From the NCBI RefSeq assembly GCF_020099275.1, contig NZ_CP083646.1:2418001-2482000 (forward strand): DNA of 64,000 bases, written 5' to 3'. The first letter of the stretch is position 1. Each line of letters begins with the position of its first letter. The translations under genes and the position numbers were made by a program. Source of the stretch: Corynebacterium falsenii (GTDB lineage: Bacteria; Actinomycetota; Actinomycetes; Mycobacteriales; Mycobacteriaceae). Below the pieces are notes generated by a model. It searched no databases. It was given only the letters and a program-made list of their open reading frames with translations, and was not told the origin of the DNA. Shown here piece by piece: positions 34,615 through 42,640 of the stretch.

Positions 34615-37299
34615 CTATAGCTTCTCCATCGGCACGCCCGCCGTCAGCATGAGACGCACCGTACCCTTGGAGCCGAAGTCGATCATGCACGTGGCGAAGG
34701 GGCCGTTGTGCCCCACGGATGTGACGGTCCCCAGACCGTACTTATCGTGGTTGACCTTGTCGCCAACCTCGAGCTCCAACGCCTTGGCTTGCCCGCCCCT
34801 CGCACCGCCACGACCGGCTGCGCTGCGTGCGGGAGTCCTCTGCGGACTCGGGCGTGACGATCGCGAAGACCCAGAAGCCCCTGTAGACCCGGTAGCCCCA
34901 GTAGCTCCCGAGTAGGCAGACGCCGTCCATTCCGAATCCTCCCCACGGCCAGAGCTCCACGAACTACTAAAGCTGGTGCCATCTGCATAGCCACCACCGT
35001 AGCTACCGCCATAGGATCCGTGCGAGGGTTCCTCCCGAATCCACTCCACAAGCTCATCGGGCACCTCGGAGAGGAACCGTGAGGGCGGGTTGGTCACCGG
35101 TGTGCCCCATCCGCTGCGGGTGATCGCCCGGCTGAGGAACAGCCGCCGCTTCGCACGGGTGATACCCACGTACGCAAGACGGCGTTCCTCGGCGAGCTCC
35201 GTGGGGTCCCCCAGAGCGCGCATGTGCGGAAACTGCCCGTCCTCCCAGCCGGTGAGGAAGACCACGGGGAATTCCAGCCCCTTGGCCGTGTGCAGTGTCA
35301 TGAGGGTGACCATGTCCTGTTCTTCCGCTGGGATTTGGTCAGCATCTGCCACGAGGCTCACGCGCTCGAGGAACGCCTGCAGGCTCCCCAATTCCGCCTC
35401 GCCTTCCGCCAGTAGCGCAGCGGTGTTGACTTCCCCGTCGGCGGCCTCACCGGGCATGTCCACGTAGGCCTTGAGGTTCGCGGCTTCTTGCGAGAACTCG
35501 TGGCCGACGCTCACCAGCTCGTTGAGGTTGTCCAACCGCGATCCGTCCTGCGGGTCGTTGGACTTTTCCAGTTCCTCCTCGTAGCCCGTGACATCCATGA
35601 CGGCCTTGACGATCTGCCCGAGGTCCGGCAGCCCTAAGCCGCTGCCGTCGCTGGCCGTCATTTCCGCCTGGTCCATGCGCTCGCGTAGGCCGTCCATCAT
35701 CTCCAGGAAGCCCGCGATGCCGTTGCGGCCCCGGCCGGAGAGCCGGGCGACCTTTCCCTCAGCGGCGTCCCGCAGCGCACTGGCGAAGGAGATTCCGTGG
35801 TTGTCTGCATGCACCGTCACCAACGACAGCGCGCGGTCGCCGATTCCCCGGCGCGGGGTGTTGATGATCCGTCGCAGCGCCACGGCATCCTCGGGGTTGT
35901 CGAGCACCTTGAGGTAGGCCACGATGTCTCGGATCTCCTTGCGCTCGTAGAACCGCGTTCCTCCCACTACCTTGTAGGGCAGGCCGGAGCGCACCAGCAC
36001 GTCTTCCACCGCGCGCGAAGCATTGTTCGTGCGGTACATCACCGCGATATCGCCATAGCGGTAGCCGTGGTTGTCCACGAGATCATCGATCTGCTCGGCG
36101 ATGAACCGCGCCTCGTCGTGCTCATTGTCGGCGACGTATCCGCCGATGTTGTCGCCGTCGCCGAATTCGGTCCACAGCTTCTTTGGTCGACGCCCCTGGT
36201 TGCGATCAATCACCGCGTTTGCAGCGGTAAGGATCGTCTGCGTGGATCGGTAGTTTTGCTCCAGCAGGATCGTGGTGGCATTGGGATAGTCCCGCTCGAA
36301 TTCCTCGATGTTCCGAATGGTCGCTCCACGGAAGGCATAGATCGACTGATCAGCGTCGCCCACCACACACAGCTCGCCAGCGGTATCGCCCTTGCCCACC
36401 AGTGTGGACACGAGTTCATATTGCGCGTGGTTGGTGTCCTGGTACTCATCCACGAGCACGTGGCGGAACCTCCGGCGGTAGTGCTCAGCCACGGCCGGGT
36501 TGGTCTTGAGTATGTGAACGACCTCTCCGATGAGGTCATCGAAGTCCACCGCGTTAGCCGCCCGCAACCGCCGTTGGTAGGTGGCGTAGAACTCAGCTAC
36601 CTGCATTCGGTGGGAATCGGAATTCCCCTGGGCTTCAGCCAGCGCACCCTGCGGGTCGATGAGCTCGTTTTTCCAATTGGAGATCACCGAGAGCACGGCC
36701 CGCGGTGCGAATTCCTTGAGATCCGCACCGGCATCCTTGATCACCATGGTGATAAGCCGCTTGGAATCGTCCGAATCGTAGATCGTGAAGTTAGTGTTCA
36801 AGCCCTTCACGAGGTGCGCGTTGGCCCGCAGCAAGCGCACGCACATGGAGTGGAAGGTAGACACCCACATCCGCTCAGCGTCCGGCCCCACCAGGTCCGT
36901 GACACGCTCGCGCATTTCCGCTGCGGCCTTGTTGGTGAAGGTGATGGCAAGAATCTGCCACGGTGCCACGCCGTGGTCCAGCAGGTAGGCGATGCGGCGG
37001 GTCAGCACGCTCGTCTTGCCCGAGCCCGCACCTGCCACGATGAGCAGCGGGCTGCCCATGTGCATCACGGCTTGCTTCTGCTGCGGGTTAAGCCCCTCGA
37101 GAATCGCGTCCGTGTGCTCACCCTCATCCCCACGTGGGCTCTCCCCCGCTGCCCGTGCGGGTCGTTGCGCCTCGGCCGCGCGGGAAGCGTTGAAGGCCGC
37201 CAGCACGTCCTCGTACCCCTCCGGTGGCAGGTCTTCCGGGGGCGCGTCCTCCATCGGCGGTTCCTCCGGCAGAGGTAGGTCAAACAGGTGATCACTCAT
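34615..37299 (-). CDS. pcrA: ATP-dependent DNA helicase PcrA/UvrD1
   Basis: 894 residues from ATG 37297-37299. SF1A helicase motifs: Q motif LNPQQKQAVMH, Walker A VAGAGSGKTSVLTRR near residue 80, DEYQDTNHAQY (motif II), GDADQSIYAFRGA (III), QNYRST (IV), VTLMTLHTAKGLEFPVVFL (V) and YVGITRAKRRLFLSRA (VI). After about residue 740 a Ser/Gly/Ala-rich linker leads to a C-terminal Tudor-like domain (LEVGDKVNHDKYGLGTV) that binds RNA polymerase in PcrA. It acts in nucleotide excision repair and in removing proteins from DNA. It is divergent from chorismate mutase, as in Rv0948c-Rv0949. Confidence 0.96.
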   Translation of the reverse strand: MSDHLFDLPLPEEPPMEDAPPEDLPPEGYEDVLAAFNASRAAEAQRPARAAGESPRGDEGEHTDAILEGLNPQQKQAVMHMGSPLLIVAGAGSGKTSVLTRRIAYLLDHGVAPWQILAITFTNKAAAEMRERVTDLVGPDAERMWVSTFHSMCVRLLRANAHLVKGLNTNFTIYDSDDSKRLITMVIKDAGADLKEFAPRAVLSVISNWKNELIDPQGALAEAQGNSDSHRMQVAEFYATYQRRLRAANAVDFDDLIGEVVHILKTNPAVAEHYRRRFRHVLVDEYQDTNHAQYELVSTLVGKGDTAGELCVVGDADQSIYAFRGATIRNIEEFERDYPNATTILLEQNYRSTQTILTAANAVIDRNQGRRPKKLWTEFGDGDNIGGYVADNEHDEARFIAEQIDDLVDNHGYRYGDIAVMYRTNNASRAVEDVLVRSGLPYKVVGGTRFYERKEIRDIVAYLKVLDNPEDAVALRRIINTPRRGIGDRALSLVTVHADNHGISFASALRDAAEGKVARLSGRGRNGIAGFLEMMDGLRERMDQAEMTASDGSGLGLPDLGQIVKAVMDVTGYEEELEKSNDPQDGSRLDNLNELVSVGHEFSQEAANLKAYVDMPGEAADGEVNTAALLAEGEAELGSLQAFLERVSLVADADQIPAEEQDMVTLMTLHTAKGLEFPVVFLTGWEDGQFPHMRALGDPTELAEERRLAYVGITRAKRRLFLSRAITRSGWGTPVTNPPSRFLSEVPDELVEWIREEPSHGSYGGSYGGGYADGTSFSSSWSSGRGEDSEWTASAYSGATGATGSTGASGSSRSSRPSPQRTPARSAAGRGGARGGQAKALELEVGDKVNHDKYGLGTVTSVGHNGPFATCMIDFGSKGTVRLMLTAGVPMEKL

Positions 37300-37397
37300 C
37301 GCGTCCTCGGCCTTCCTTTCGTCTGAACACTTCGCATCGCTTTGCCACAGCCTTCGCGCAGCCTTCCCACATCGCTCCACATATCTTTCCCACGCAG

Positions 37398-37403
37398 TAC
37401 AAT
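37398..37403 (+). promoter_or_regulatory. -10 box of leaderless chorismate mutase gene
   Basis: TACAAT, 7 nt before the ATG at 37411, with no ribosome site between. Confidence 0.55.
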
Positions 37404-37410
37404 AACCGCC

Positions 37411-37710
37411 ATGAGCGACAACGAGTTCCGGGTACGCATGCCTTCGGGCACCGACGACCCTCTCTCGGATTCAGAAATCCAATCTTACCGCGAGGAAATC
37501 AACCGCCTCGACCGCGTCATTATCGACGCTATCCATCGGCGCAGCGACGTGTCCAAAGCGATCGGCAAGACCCGCCTGGGTTCCGGCGGCACGAAGTTGG
37601 TGTATACCCGCGAGGTCGCCATCATCAACCAGTTCCGCCAAGAGTTTGGCCCCGAAGGTGTCGATATCGCCAAGGCTCTGCTTCAGCTCGGGCGCGGTCG
37701 GCTCGGCTGA
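37411..37710 (+). CDS. Chorismate mutase, AroQ-delta type
   Basis: 99 residues, all helical. Seen: the first helix EIQSYREEINRLDRVIIDAIHRRSDV read in pieces as REEINRLD and IHRRSDVSKAIGKTRLGSGG, and later VYTREVAIINQF. These fit the small intracellular mutase of M. tuberculosis (Rv0948c, 90 aa), which is weak alone and is activated by DAHP synthase. It converts chorismate to prephenate for Phe and Tyr. The typical C-terminal Arg-Leu-Gly is present (GRGRLG), the tail that contacts the partner enzyme in mycobacteria. The start is set by the -10 box 7 nt ahead. Confidence 0.92.
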   Translation: MSDNEFRVRMPSGTDDPLSDSEIQSYREEINRLDRVIIDAIHRRSDVSKAIGKTRLGSGGTKLVYTREVAIINQFRQEFGPEGVDIAKALLQLGRGRLG

Positions 37711-37716
37711 GATTAA

Positions 37717-38553
37717 CTAGGCCGGCAGTGCGAAGCCGGCGCCGATCCCGCCGACCTTATCCATGTCCGCGGCGATAGCGTTCCACGACATCCCGGCGAC
37801 TGGGGCGTGGATCGGTCCCTGCAGTGGCGTGTGGCAGGAAGGCAGCTGCCCGACCCCGCCGTTGACGATGCCGACGAGTCGGCGATCTTGGTACAACGGG
37901 CCACCGGAATCCCCAATGGATCCGCAGATGTGGCTGATGAGGAACGGCTCGGATACACCAAGGAAGGGGCCGCACTTCGTGCCCGTGGTGACACCGGTCT
38001 TGCAGAGCTGCTGGAACGGGCCGGGCTGGGCGCCACCGAGCTGGTCGATGGTGACGTTGTTGTAGGTCCGCGTGATCTGCACGTCGTCGTTGAATTCGAT
38101 CACGCCGTAATCGGGCTCACCGGCGCGCACGAACGTTCCGATCTGGCCCGTGGAGGGAAGGTCGAAGGACGTGACGGGATCCCCAGCTTTGCCGCAGTGC
38201 CCGGCGGTGATGCCAACCTTGTGCCCGTCACGGTCGACACCGGTGACGGCAAGGGTGCACACACTTTCGCCAACGATCACAGGAGTGGACGGGCCGACCA
38301 GAGCGGTGGGGGCAATGTCCAGCTGTGCCTGGGGTGGCTGCGGCGAGGTGAAATAGTGACCCGGGACGCGGTGGGGGCCAGGCTCGCCCGTGGCGTTGAG
38401 AAGATCATCGAGAGGTTTGATCTCGTACGACAGCATCGGGTCAGATGACAAGCTCTGGGCTGTCGCCTGCGGTGCCACCACGGAAGCTGCGACAGTCATT
38501 GCGAGACCAACTGCCGCAGCGGCACGGGTTCTGCGAGAAAAGGCGCGAATCAT
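37717..38553 (-). CDS. Secreted trypsin-like (S1 family) serine protease
   Basis: 278 residues with a signal peptide at 1-32 (Arg pairs, then AVGLAMTVAASVVAPQATAQS). The chymotrypsin-fold triad is visible: His in ITAGHCGK near residue 120, Asp in EPDYGVIEF near 150 and Ser in GSIGDSGGPLYQ near 217. Four further cysteines (C98, C in KCGPF, C in ICGS, C in PSCHT) can form disulfides. It lies tail-to-tail with chorismate mutase (6 nt between stops). Corynebacteria carry several such secreted proteases of unknown target. A PAP2 gene follows upstream on the same strand 17 nt away, suggesting an operon. Confidence 0.9.
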   Translation of the reverse strand: MIRAFSRRTRAAAAVGLAMTVAASVVAPQATAQSLSSDPMLSYEIKPLDDLLNATGEPGPHRVPGHYFTSPQPPQAQLDIAPTALVGPSTPVIVGESVCTLAVTGVDRDGHKVGITAGHCGKAGDPVTSFDLPSTGQIGTFVRAGEPDYGVIEFNDDVQITRTYNNVTIDQLGGAQPGPFQQLCKTGVTTGTKCGPFLGVSEPFLISHICGSIGDSGGPLYQDRRLVGIVNGGVGQLPSCHTPLQGPIHAPVAGMSWNAIAADMDKVGGIGAGFALPA

Positions 38554-38570
38554 GCGATCCAGACTATCGT

Positions 38571-39839
38571 TTAGTGGACGGTGACAGATCCGTCGGCAGC
38601 CACATCAACCGTGGCGGCGTACGCCGCAGCGAGGTTGATGCGCTGCCAGGAGCCCTCCGGGCCCTGCTTGTCCAGCGGGTAGCCAGCCGGCAGCGCGGTC
38701 TGGCGAAGCACCTCAGCGCGCTGGTTGTAGGTGAGGTTCGGGAACTTCGGCAGCAGCAGGTCGGGGGCGGCCTGCGGCACGATCATCGGAGCGTTCTGGT
38801 TGTAGACCGGCTTGAGGCCGTGGGTCATGCGCTGGGTGTACTCCGCAACGGCCTGCGAGGTGGTGCGGTAGGGAGTGTCCGTGGCGATGACGTCGGCAAG
38901 GGGGCGCCCTGCGCGCCACTGCAGCTCCGCGCGGATCTCGTCGCCGGCCTGGCGGATGGCATCGCGCATCTTCAGGTCGTTCCAGCGATCAGCAGCGGCG
39001 GCGGTGCCGGTGATGCGGCCACCGATGACATCGAGCGGGTAGTGCACACCGAGCACCATGCGGTTGTAGCCCGCCTCGGCACCACGGTCGAGGATCTGGG
39101 GACCGAGCTCGGGAAGAGCCATGGTCAGCAGCGTGGTTGCCCAGGTGGCCTGGTTGGTGTGACCAGAGGGAAAGGACTTGGAGGTTCCGTAGAGATCGCG
39201 TTGCGGGGACTCGTAACGGTTGATGCGATCCGGCGCCACAACGAAGGGACGCTCGTAGCCGAAGTACTCCTTCTCGGCGAAGGTGGAGGAAGCCAGGCCA
39301 CCAGCACGTGCGGTGTAGCCGCCGCCCAGCAGGAAAGTGGTCTTCGGAAGACGGTTCTCGTTGAGTGCGTCGAGGAAGTATCCGCCCAGTTCCGATCCGA
39401 GGGCGTCGGAAAAGGCCTTAAGCACGCCGTCCTTATCGGCCATCGCATCGTTTTGCGCCCGCTGAATTTGGGCCGGGTTGTTCTTGGCCTCATTATTGAT
39501 CTGCACCACGCGGTCTAGGTTCTCCTGCATGACCTCGGGGTGGTTCGCGCGTAGATCCTCAAACCCGTTGATGGGCTGCCAGTACACGCCGTAATCGTAG
39601 GAGCTGATGTCGGAGATGTAGCCGCCCACATAATCGGGGCTGAACGGCTGCGGCACGGGCGCGCCGGGGTGATGCACCGGCGTGGGGTACGTCGGCACAG
39701 CCTCGGCACCGGCCACCGGGGGCACGGAAACACCATCGGGGAGTTCGGCAGCAGCAGCGCTGGGGACAACGCTCAGCGACACTGCAGTGGCCGCAACCGC
39801 CGCGATAGCTGTTTTTCCGACATTGTTGAGAATTGCCAC
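38571..39839 (-). CDS. Secreted PAP2-family acid phosphatase
   Basis: 422 residues from GTG 39837-39839 with GAAAGGTC upstream. The signal peptide occupies residues about 1-30 (IAAVAATAVSLSVVPSAAAAE). PAP2 signature parts: FPSGHTNQATWATTLL (motif 2, catalytic His) and MVLGVHYPLDVIGGRITG (motif 3, His and Asp); the first motif Lys/Arg lies before them in SPQRDLYGTSK. The enzyme is a vanadate-type phosphatase acting outside the membrane. There is no membrane span after the signal, unlike lipid phosphatases, so soluble phosphoesters are likelier. It precedes the S1 protease gene by 17 nt. Confidence 0.88.
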   Translation of the reverse strand: MAILNNVGKTAIAAVAATAVSLSVVPSAAAAELPDGVSVPPVAGAEAVPTYPTPVHHPGAPVPQPFSPDYVGGYISDISSYDYGVYWQPINGFEDLRANHPEVMQENLDRVVQINNEAKNNPAQIQRAQNDAMADKDGVLKAFSDALGSELGGYFLDALNENRLPKTTFLLGGGYTARAGGLASSTFAEKEYFGYERPFVVAPDRINRYESPQRDLYGTSKSFPSGHTNQATWATTLLTMALPELGPQILDRGAEAGYNRMVLGVHYPLDVIGGRITGTAAAADRWNDLKMRDAIRQAGDEIRAELQWRAGRPLADVIATDTPYRTTSQAVAEYTQRMTHGLKPVYNQNAPMIVPQAAPDLLLPKFPNLTYNQRAEVLRQTALPAGYPLDKQGPEGSWQRINLAAAYAATVDVAADGSVTVH

Positions 39840-40058
39840 CGCACAGAGACCTTTCACACAGGAGATGGAGCGCTATTTTTTAGCACAGGAGAAGCCTAGG
39901 GACAGATGGTGAACGGCAGGTGAACTGCTCTTGACGTTTACGTGACGAGTCGATGGAAACTGCTCGAAGTATATGTTTCTGCCCAAAACATCCCTCTGGC
40001 GTGATTCTATCCCCCTTCAGCGAAATTTTCGCATCTTTCCACGCTCCATCCAGTGTCT

Positions 40059-40064
40059 TAAAAT
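40059..40064 (+). promoter_or_regulatory. -10 box of leaderless lipoprotein gene
   Basis: TAAAAT, ending 6 nt before the ATG at 40071. No ribosome site is present. Confidence 0.6.
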
Positions 40065-40070
40065 AAAAGT

Positions 40071-40649
40071 ATGAGTAAAAAGACGTTTCACCAGCGCCCG
40101 AACCGTTCGCTCCGCACCTGTGCAGTCGCTGTACTCAGCGCTTCCGTGCTTGCCATTGCTGGATGCTCCACAGAGGAGGCTAAGGACGTCGCCAGCGATG
40201 TGTCCAGCGAGGGCAACGCTGCCGCATCAGCTGCAGACTCGGCAGCAACCTCCGCGACGGCCGCCCTTGCCGACGAAGCAACGGGAACGTCCATGACCAT
40301 CACCCCGTCGCTCGACAAGCCAGTTCAGCCGAACAGTGAGCTGACCGTAAAACTCACCGGACTCAATCCAGACTTGGGCTACTACGTGGGTATCTGCAAG
40401 AAGGACACCACAGGCCGCGTTCCCGATTGCACCGGCCAGCGCGGGGATGCCGGCTCTCAGCAGTGGGTCAAGCGCTCCGGCGGCACCGTGGGCATGAAGG
40501 AAGACGGCACTGCGGACGTCAAGCTCAAGGCAGTCCCCACGGGCGAGAACGTGGATTGCATGAAAGACAAGTGCGTGGTCAAGCTCTTTGGCGATCACAC
40601 CGAGAATTTCAAGCCCTACGCCGATCAGGACATCACCTTCGCGCGCTAA
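40071..40649 (+). CDS. Lipoprotein with neocarzinostatin-like Ig fold
   Basis: 192 residues. Signal peptide with lipobox AIAGC (Cys32), then an Ala/Ser-rich linker to about residue 78. The C-terminal 110 residues resemble the neocarzinostatin/macromomycin fold: MTITPSLDKPVQPNSELTVKL, GLNPDLGYYVGICK, then DGTADVKL and a closing DCMKDKCVVKLFGDH with DQDITF. The Cys pairs occur where the fold has its disulfides. The class includes chromoprotein apoproteins and actinobacterial surface proteins; no ligand can be inferred. It has no ribosome site. The 2-keto acid decarboxylase follows 32 nt downstream. Confidence 0.75.
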   Translation: MSKKTFHQRPNRSLRTCAVAVLSASVLAIAGCSTEEAKDVASDVSSEGNAAASAADSAATSATAALADEATGTSMTITPSLDKPVQPNSELTVKLTGLNPDLGYYVGICKKDTTGRVPDCTGQRGDAGSQQWVKRSGGTVGMKEDGTADVKLKAVPTGENVDCMKDKCVVKLFGDHTENFKPYADQDITFAR

Positions 40650-40668
40650 CAAGCACGCGATTGCCGAG

Positions 40669-40674
40669 TAAAGT
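40669..40674 (+). promoter_or_regulatory. Candidate -10 box before decarboxylase gene
   Basis: TAAAGT, 7 nt before ATG 40682. A good -35 is not seen, so the gene may also be read from the upstream promoter. Confidence 0.35.
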
Positions 40675-40681
40675 ACGCCTC

Positions 40682-42373
40682 ATGCGTATGACTATCGGCG
40701 ATTTCCTCATCCGGCGGCTCAAGGAAGTCGGCATCACCGAGATCATCGGTGTTCCCGGAGATTTCAACCTCAACTGGCTCGAACAAATTGAGGCGGCAGA
40801 CGGCATCCGGTTTGTCGGTGCCACCAACGAGCTCAACGCGGCCTACGCCGCCGACGGGTACTCCCGCAGCCGCGGCGTCTCCTGCCTGCTGACGACATAT
40901 GGCTTGGGCGAGCTCTCCGCACTCAACGGCTTGGCCGGCGCGGCCTGCGAACACATCCCGATGATCTCCATTGCGGGCAGCCCACCGCTGTTTGCCACCG
41001 AGAAGCGTTGGCTTCTGCACCACACCCTAGCCGACGGCAACTTCGGCAATATGCTCGAATCCGTGCGCCCCTTCGCGGCGGTCGCCGATCGCATCACCCC
41101 GATGAACGCCGTCGACGAAATCGACAGCGCTATCCGCGCCGCCCTCCGAGAAAAGCGCCCCGTCCACCTTCAGCTCCCCTCCGATATCTCCCACCTAGAG
41201 ATCACCGTTCCCGACGCCCCACTGGATACCTCCCTGGAGCCCTCCGATCCAGCGCAATTGGACGCTGTCTTGGACGCGCTGTTGGAGGAGTTCTCTGCCG
41301 CGAAGAACCCCGTTTTGCTCGTTGACCAGGATGCGCAGCGCCACGGGTTCCTCACGCTGTTCGAGCAATTGGTGGACAAGACCCACCTGCCCTACGCGCT
41401 GATGTCCTCCGGCAAGGCGCTGCTCAGCGAGCAACATCCGCTGTTCCTTGGGGTGTACAACGGTGCGGCGTCGTGGCCGGGCGTGCAAGAGGCGGTGGAA
41501 GGCGCGGATCTGCTGTTCACCTGTACCCCACGGTTTATCGAGGTCAACTCCGGCAGCTTCTCGCAATCCATCAGTGAAGAGCACACCATCGACCTCGGCG
41601 ATCAGCATGTCAATATCCATGGCACGCACTACGTGGGCCTGGATACCACGCAAGTGCTACGGGAGTTCATCGACCGCGTACCTACGGCGACCGGCGAGAT
41701 GCCCGCGCCTGCTGACAACGTGCCGGAAGCGGACCCCTTTGAGCCTCATGCCGAAGCAGAGCTGACTCACGCCCGGCTCTGGCCACAGCTCAAGGAGTTT
41801 CTCCGAGAGGGCGACACGATCATCACGGAAGCCGGCACGTCAAACATCGGCCTCAGCGCCCAGCGGATGCCCGCCAACGTCACCTACATCAACTCGGCCA
41901 TCTGGGGCTCGATCGGATACACCCTCCCGGCGCTCATGGGCAGCCAGATGGCCGCCCCCGAAAAACGCCACCTCCTGTTTATCGGTGATGGTTCCTTCCA
42001 ACTCACCGTCCAGGAATTGTCCACTATCCTCCGCGAACAACAAACGCCGATCGTGTTCCTGCTCAACAACGCGGGTTACACCATCGAACGGTACATCCTG
42101 GGCATGGATCGCCAATACAATGACATTGCGAATTGGAAATACTCAGAACTCCCCGCAGTGTTCGCAGCCAACCCCAGTATGGATTCCTATTCCGTGCGGA
42201 CCGAAGGTGAGCTGGCCGAAGCCCTCGCGGCCATCGAACGGTCAGACAAATCAGACAGGGGCGCCTTCGTGGAACTGCACCTCGACCCGAAGGATGCGCC
42301 AGCCGGACTGAAGGCTTTCGGCCCGATGACTGCGGAATTCGACTACGGCCCACGGGGACCTCGAAACCCCTAG
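40682..42373 (+). CDS. ThDP-dependent 2-keto acid decarboxylase (pyruvate/indolepyruvate type)
   Basis: 563 residues, the length of pyruvate and indolepyruvate decarboxylases. Catalytic residues fall at the same numbers as in Zymomonas PDC: Asp27 in GVPGDFNLNW, Glu50 in GATNELNAAYAADG, and His113-His114 in WLLHHTLADG. The ThDP/Mg2+ motif is GDGSFQLTVQE through LNNAGYTIE. The family turns pyruvate, indolepyruvate or branched keto acids into aldehydes plus CO2; the substrate cannot be picked by eye. It has no ribosome site. A 15-bp hairpin and the initiator tRNA lie downstream. Confidence 0.93.
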   Translation: MRMTIGDFLIRRLKEVGITEIIGVPGDFNLNWLEQIEAADGIRFVGATNELNAAYAADGYSRSRGVSCLLTTYGLGELSALNGLAGAACEHIPMISIAGSPPLFATEKRWLLHHTLADGNFGNMLESVRPFAAVADRITPMNAVDEIDSAIRAALREKRPVHLQLPSDISHLEITVPDAPLDTSLEPSDPAQLDAVLDALLEEFSAAKNPVLLVDQDAQRHGFLTLFEQLVDKTHLPYALMSSGKALLSEQHPLFLGVYNGAASWPGVQEAVEGADLLFTCTPRFIEVNSGSFSQSISEEHTIDLGDQHVNIHGTHYVGLDTTQVLREFIDRVPTATGEMPAPADNVPEADPFEPHAEAELTHARLWPQLKEFLREGDTIITEAGTSNIGLSAQRMPANVTYINSAIWGSIGYTLPALMGSQMAAPEKRHLLFIGDGSFQLTVQELSTILREQQTPIVFLLNNAGYTIERYILGMDRQYNDIANWKYSELPAVFAANPSMDSYSVRTEGELAEALAAIERSDKSDRGAFVELHLDPKDAPAGLKAFGPMTAEFDYGPRGPRNP

Positions 42374-42400
42374 AATCCGAGGCTCCCAGGAGCACGAAGA

Positions 42401-42435
42401 AACCCCTCAATCCTCGAAAAGAGGATTGAGGGGTT
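42401..42435. terminator. Bidirectional terminator between decarboxylase and tRNA
   Basis: Perfect 15-bp stem (42401-42415 and 42421-42435) with a 5-nt loop. On the minus strand it is followed by TTTCTTC, so it ends the tRNA transcript; on the plus strand it ends the decarboxylase message. Confidence 0.85.
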
Positions 42436-42440
42436 CATTG

Positions 42441-42514
42441 TAGCGGGGGCAGGATTCGAACCTACGACCTCTGGGTTATGAGCCCAGCGAGCTACCGAGC
42501 TGCTCCACCCCGCG
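42441..42514 (-). tRNA. Initiator tRNA-fMet (CAT)
   Basis: 74 nt folding into a cloverleaf with anticodon CAT in the loop CTCATAA. Initiator features: three G-C pairs in the anticodon stem (GGG/CCC) and a mismatched first acceptor pair (C1 against T72). The T loop is GGTTCGAATCC. CCA is not encoded. Confidence 0.95.
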
Positions 42515-42640
42515 ACGGGTGCATGATCAAGAACATCCGTCCTTGTCAGCGACTCCACTACTGTAACGCACTGCGCTACAGAAGTGAAATCGCCTGGTCA
42601 GCGACCACCCGCCGGCCTACCGGCTGCTGGCCACTACCGA

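Noticed and set aside
40427..40681. Longer start for the decarboxylase
   Set aside because: It overlaps the lipoprotein gene, and the ATG at 40682 places the catalytic residues at the expected PDC positions.
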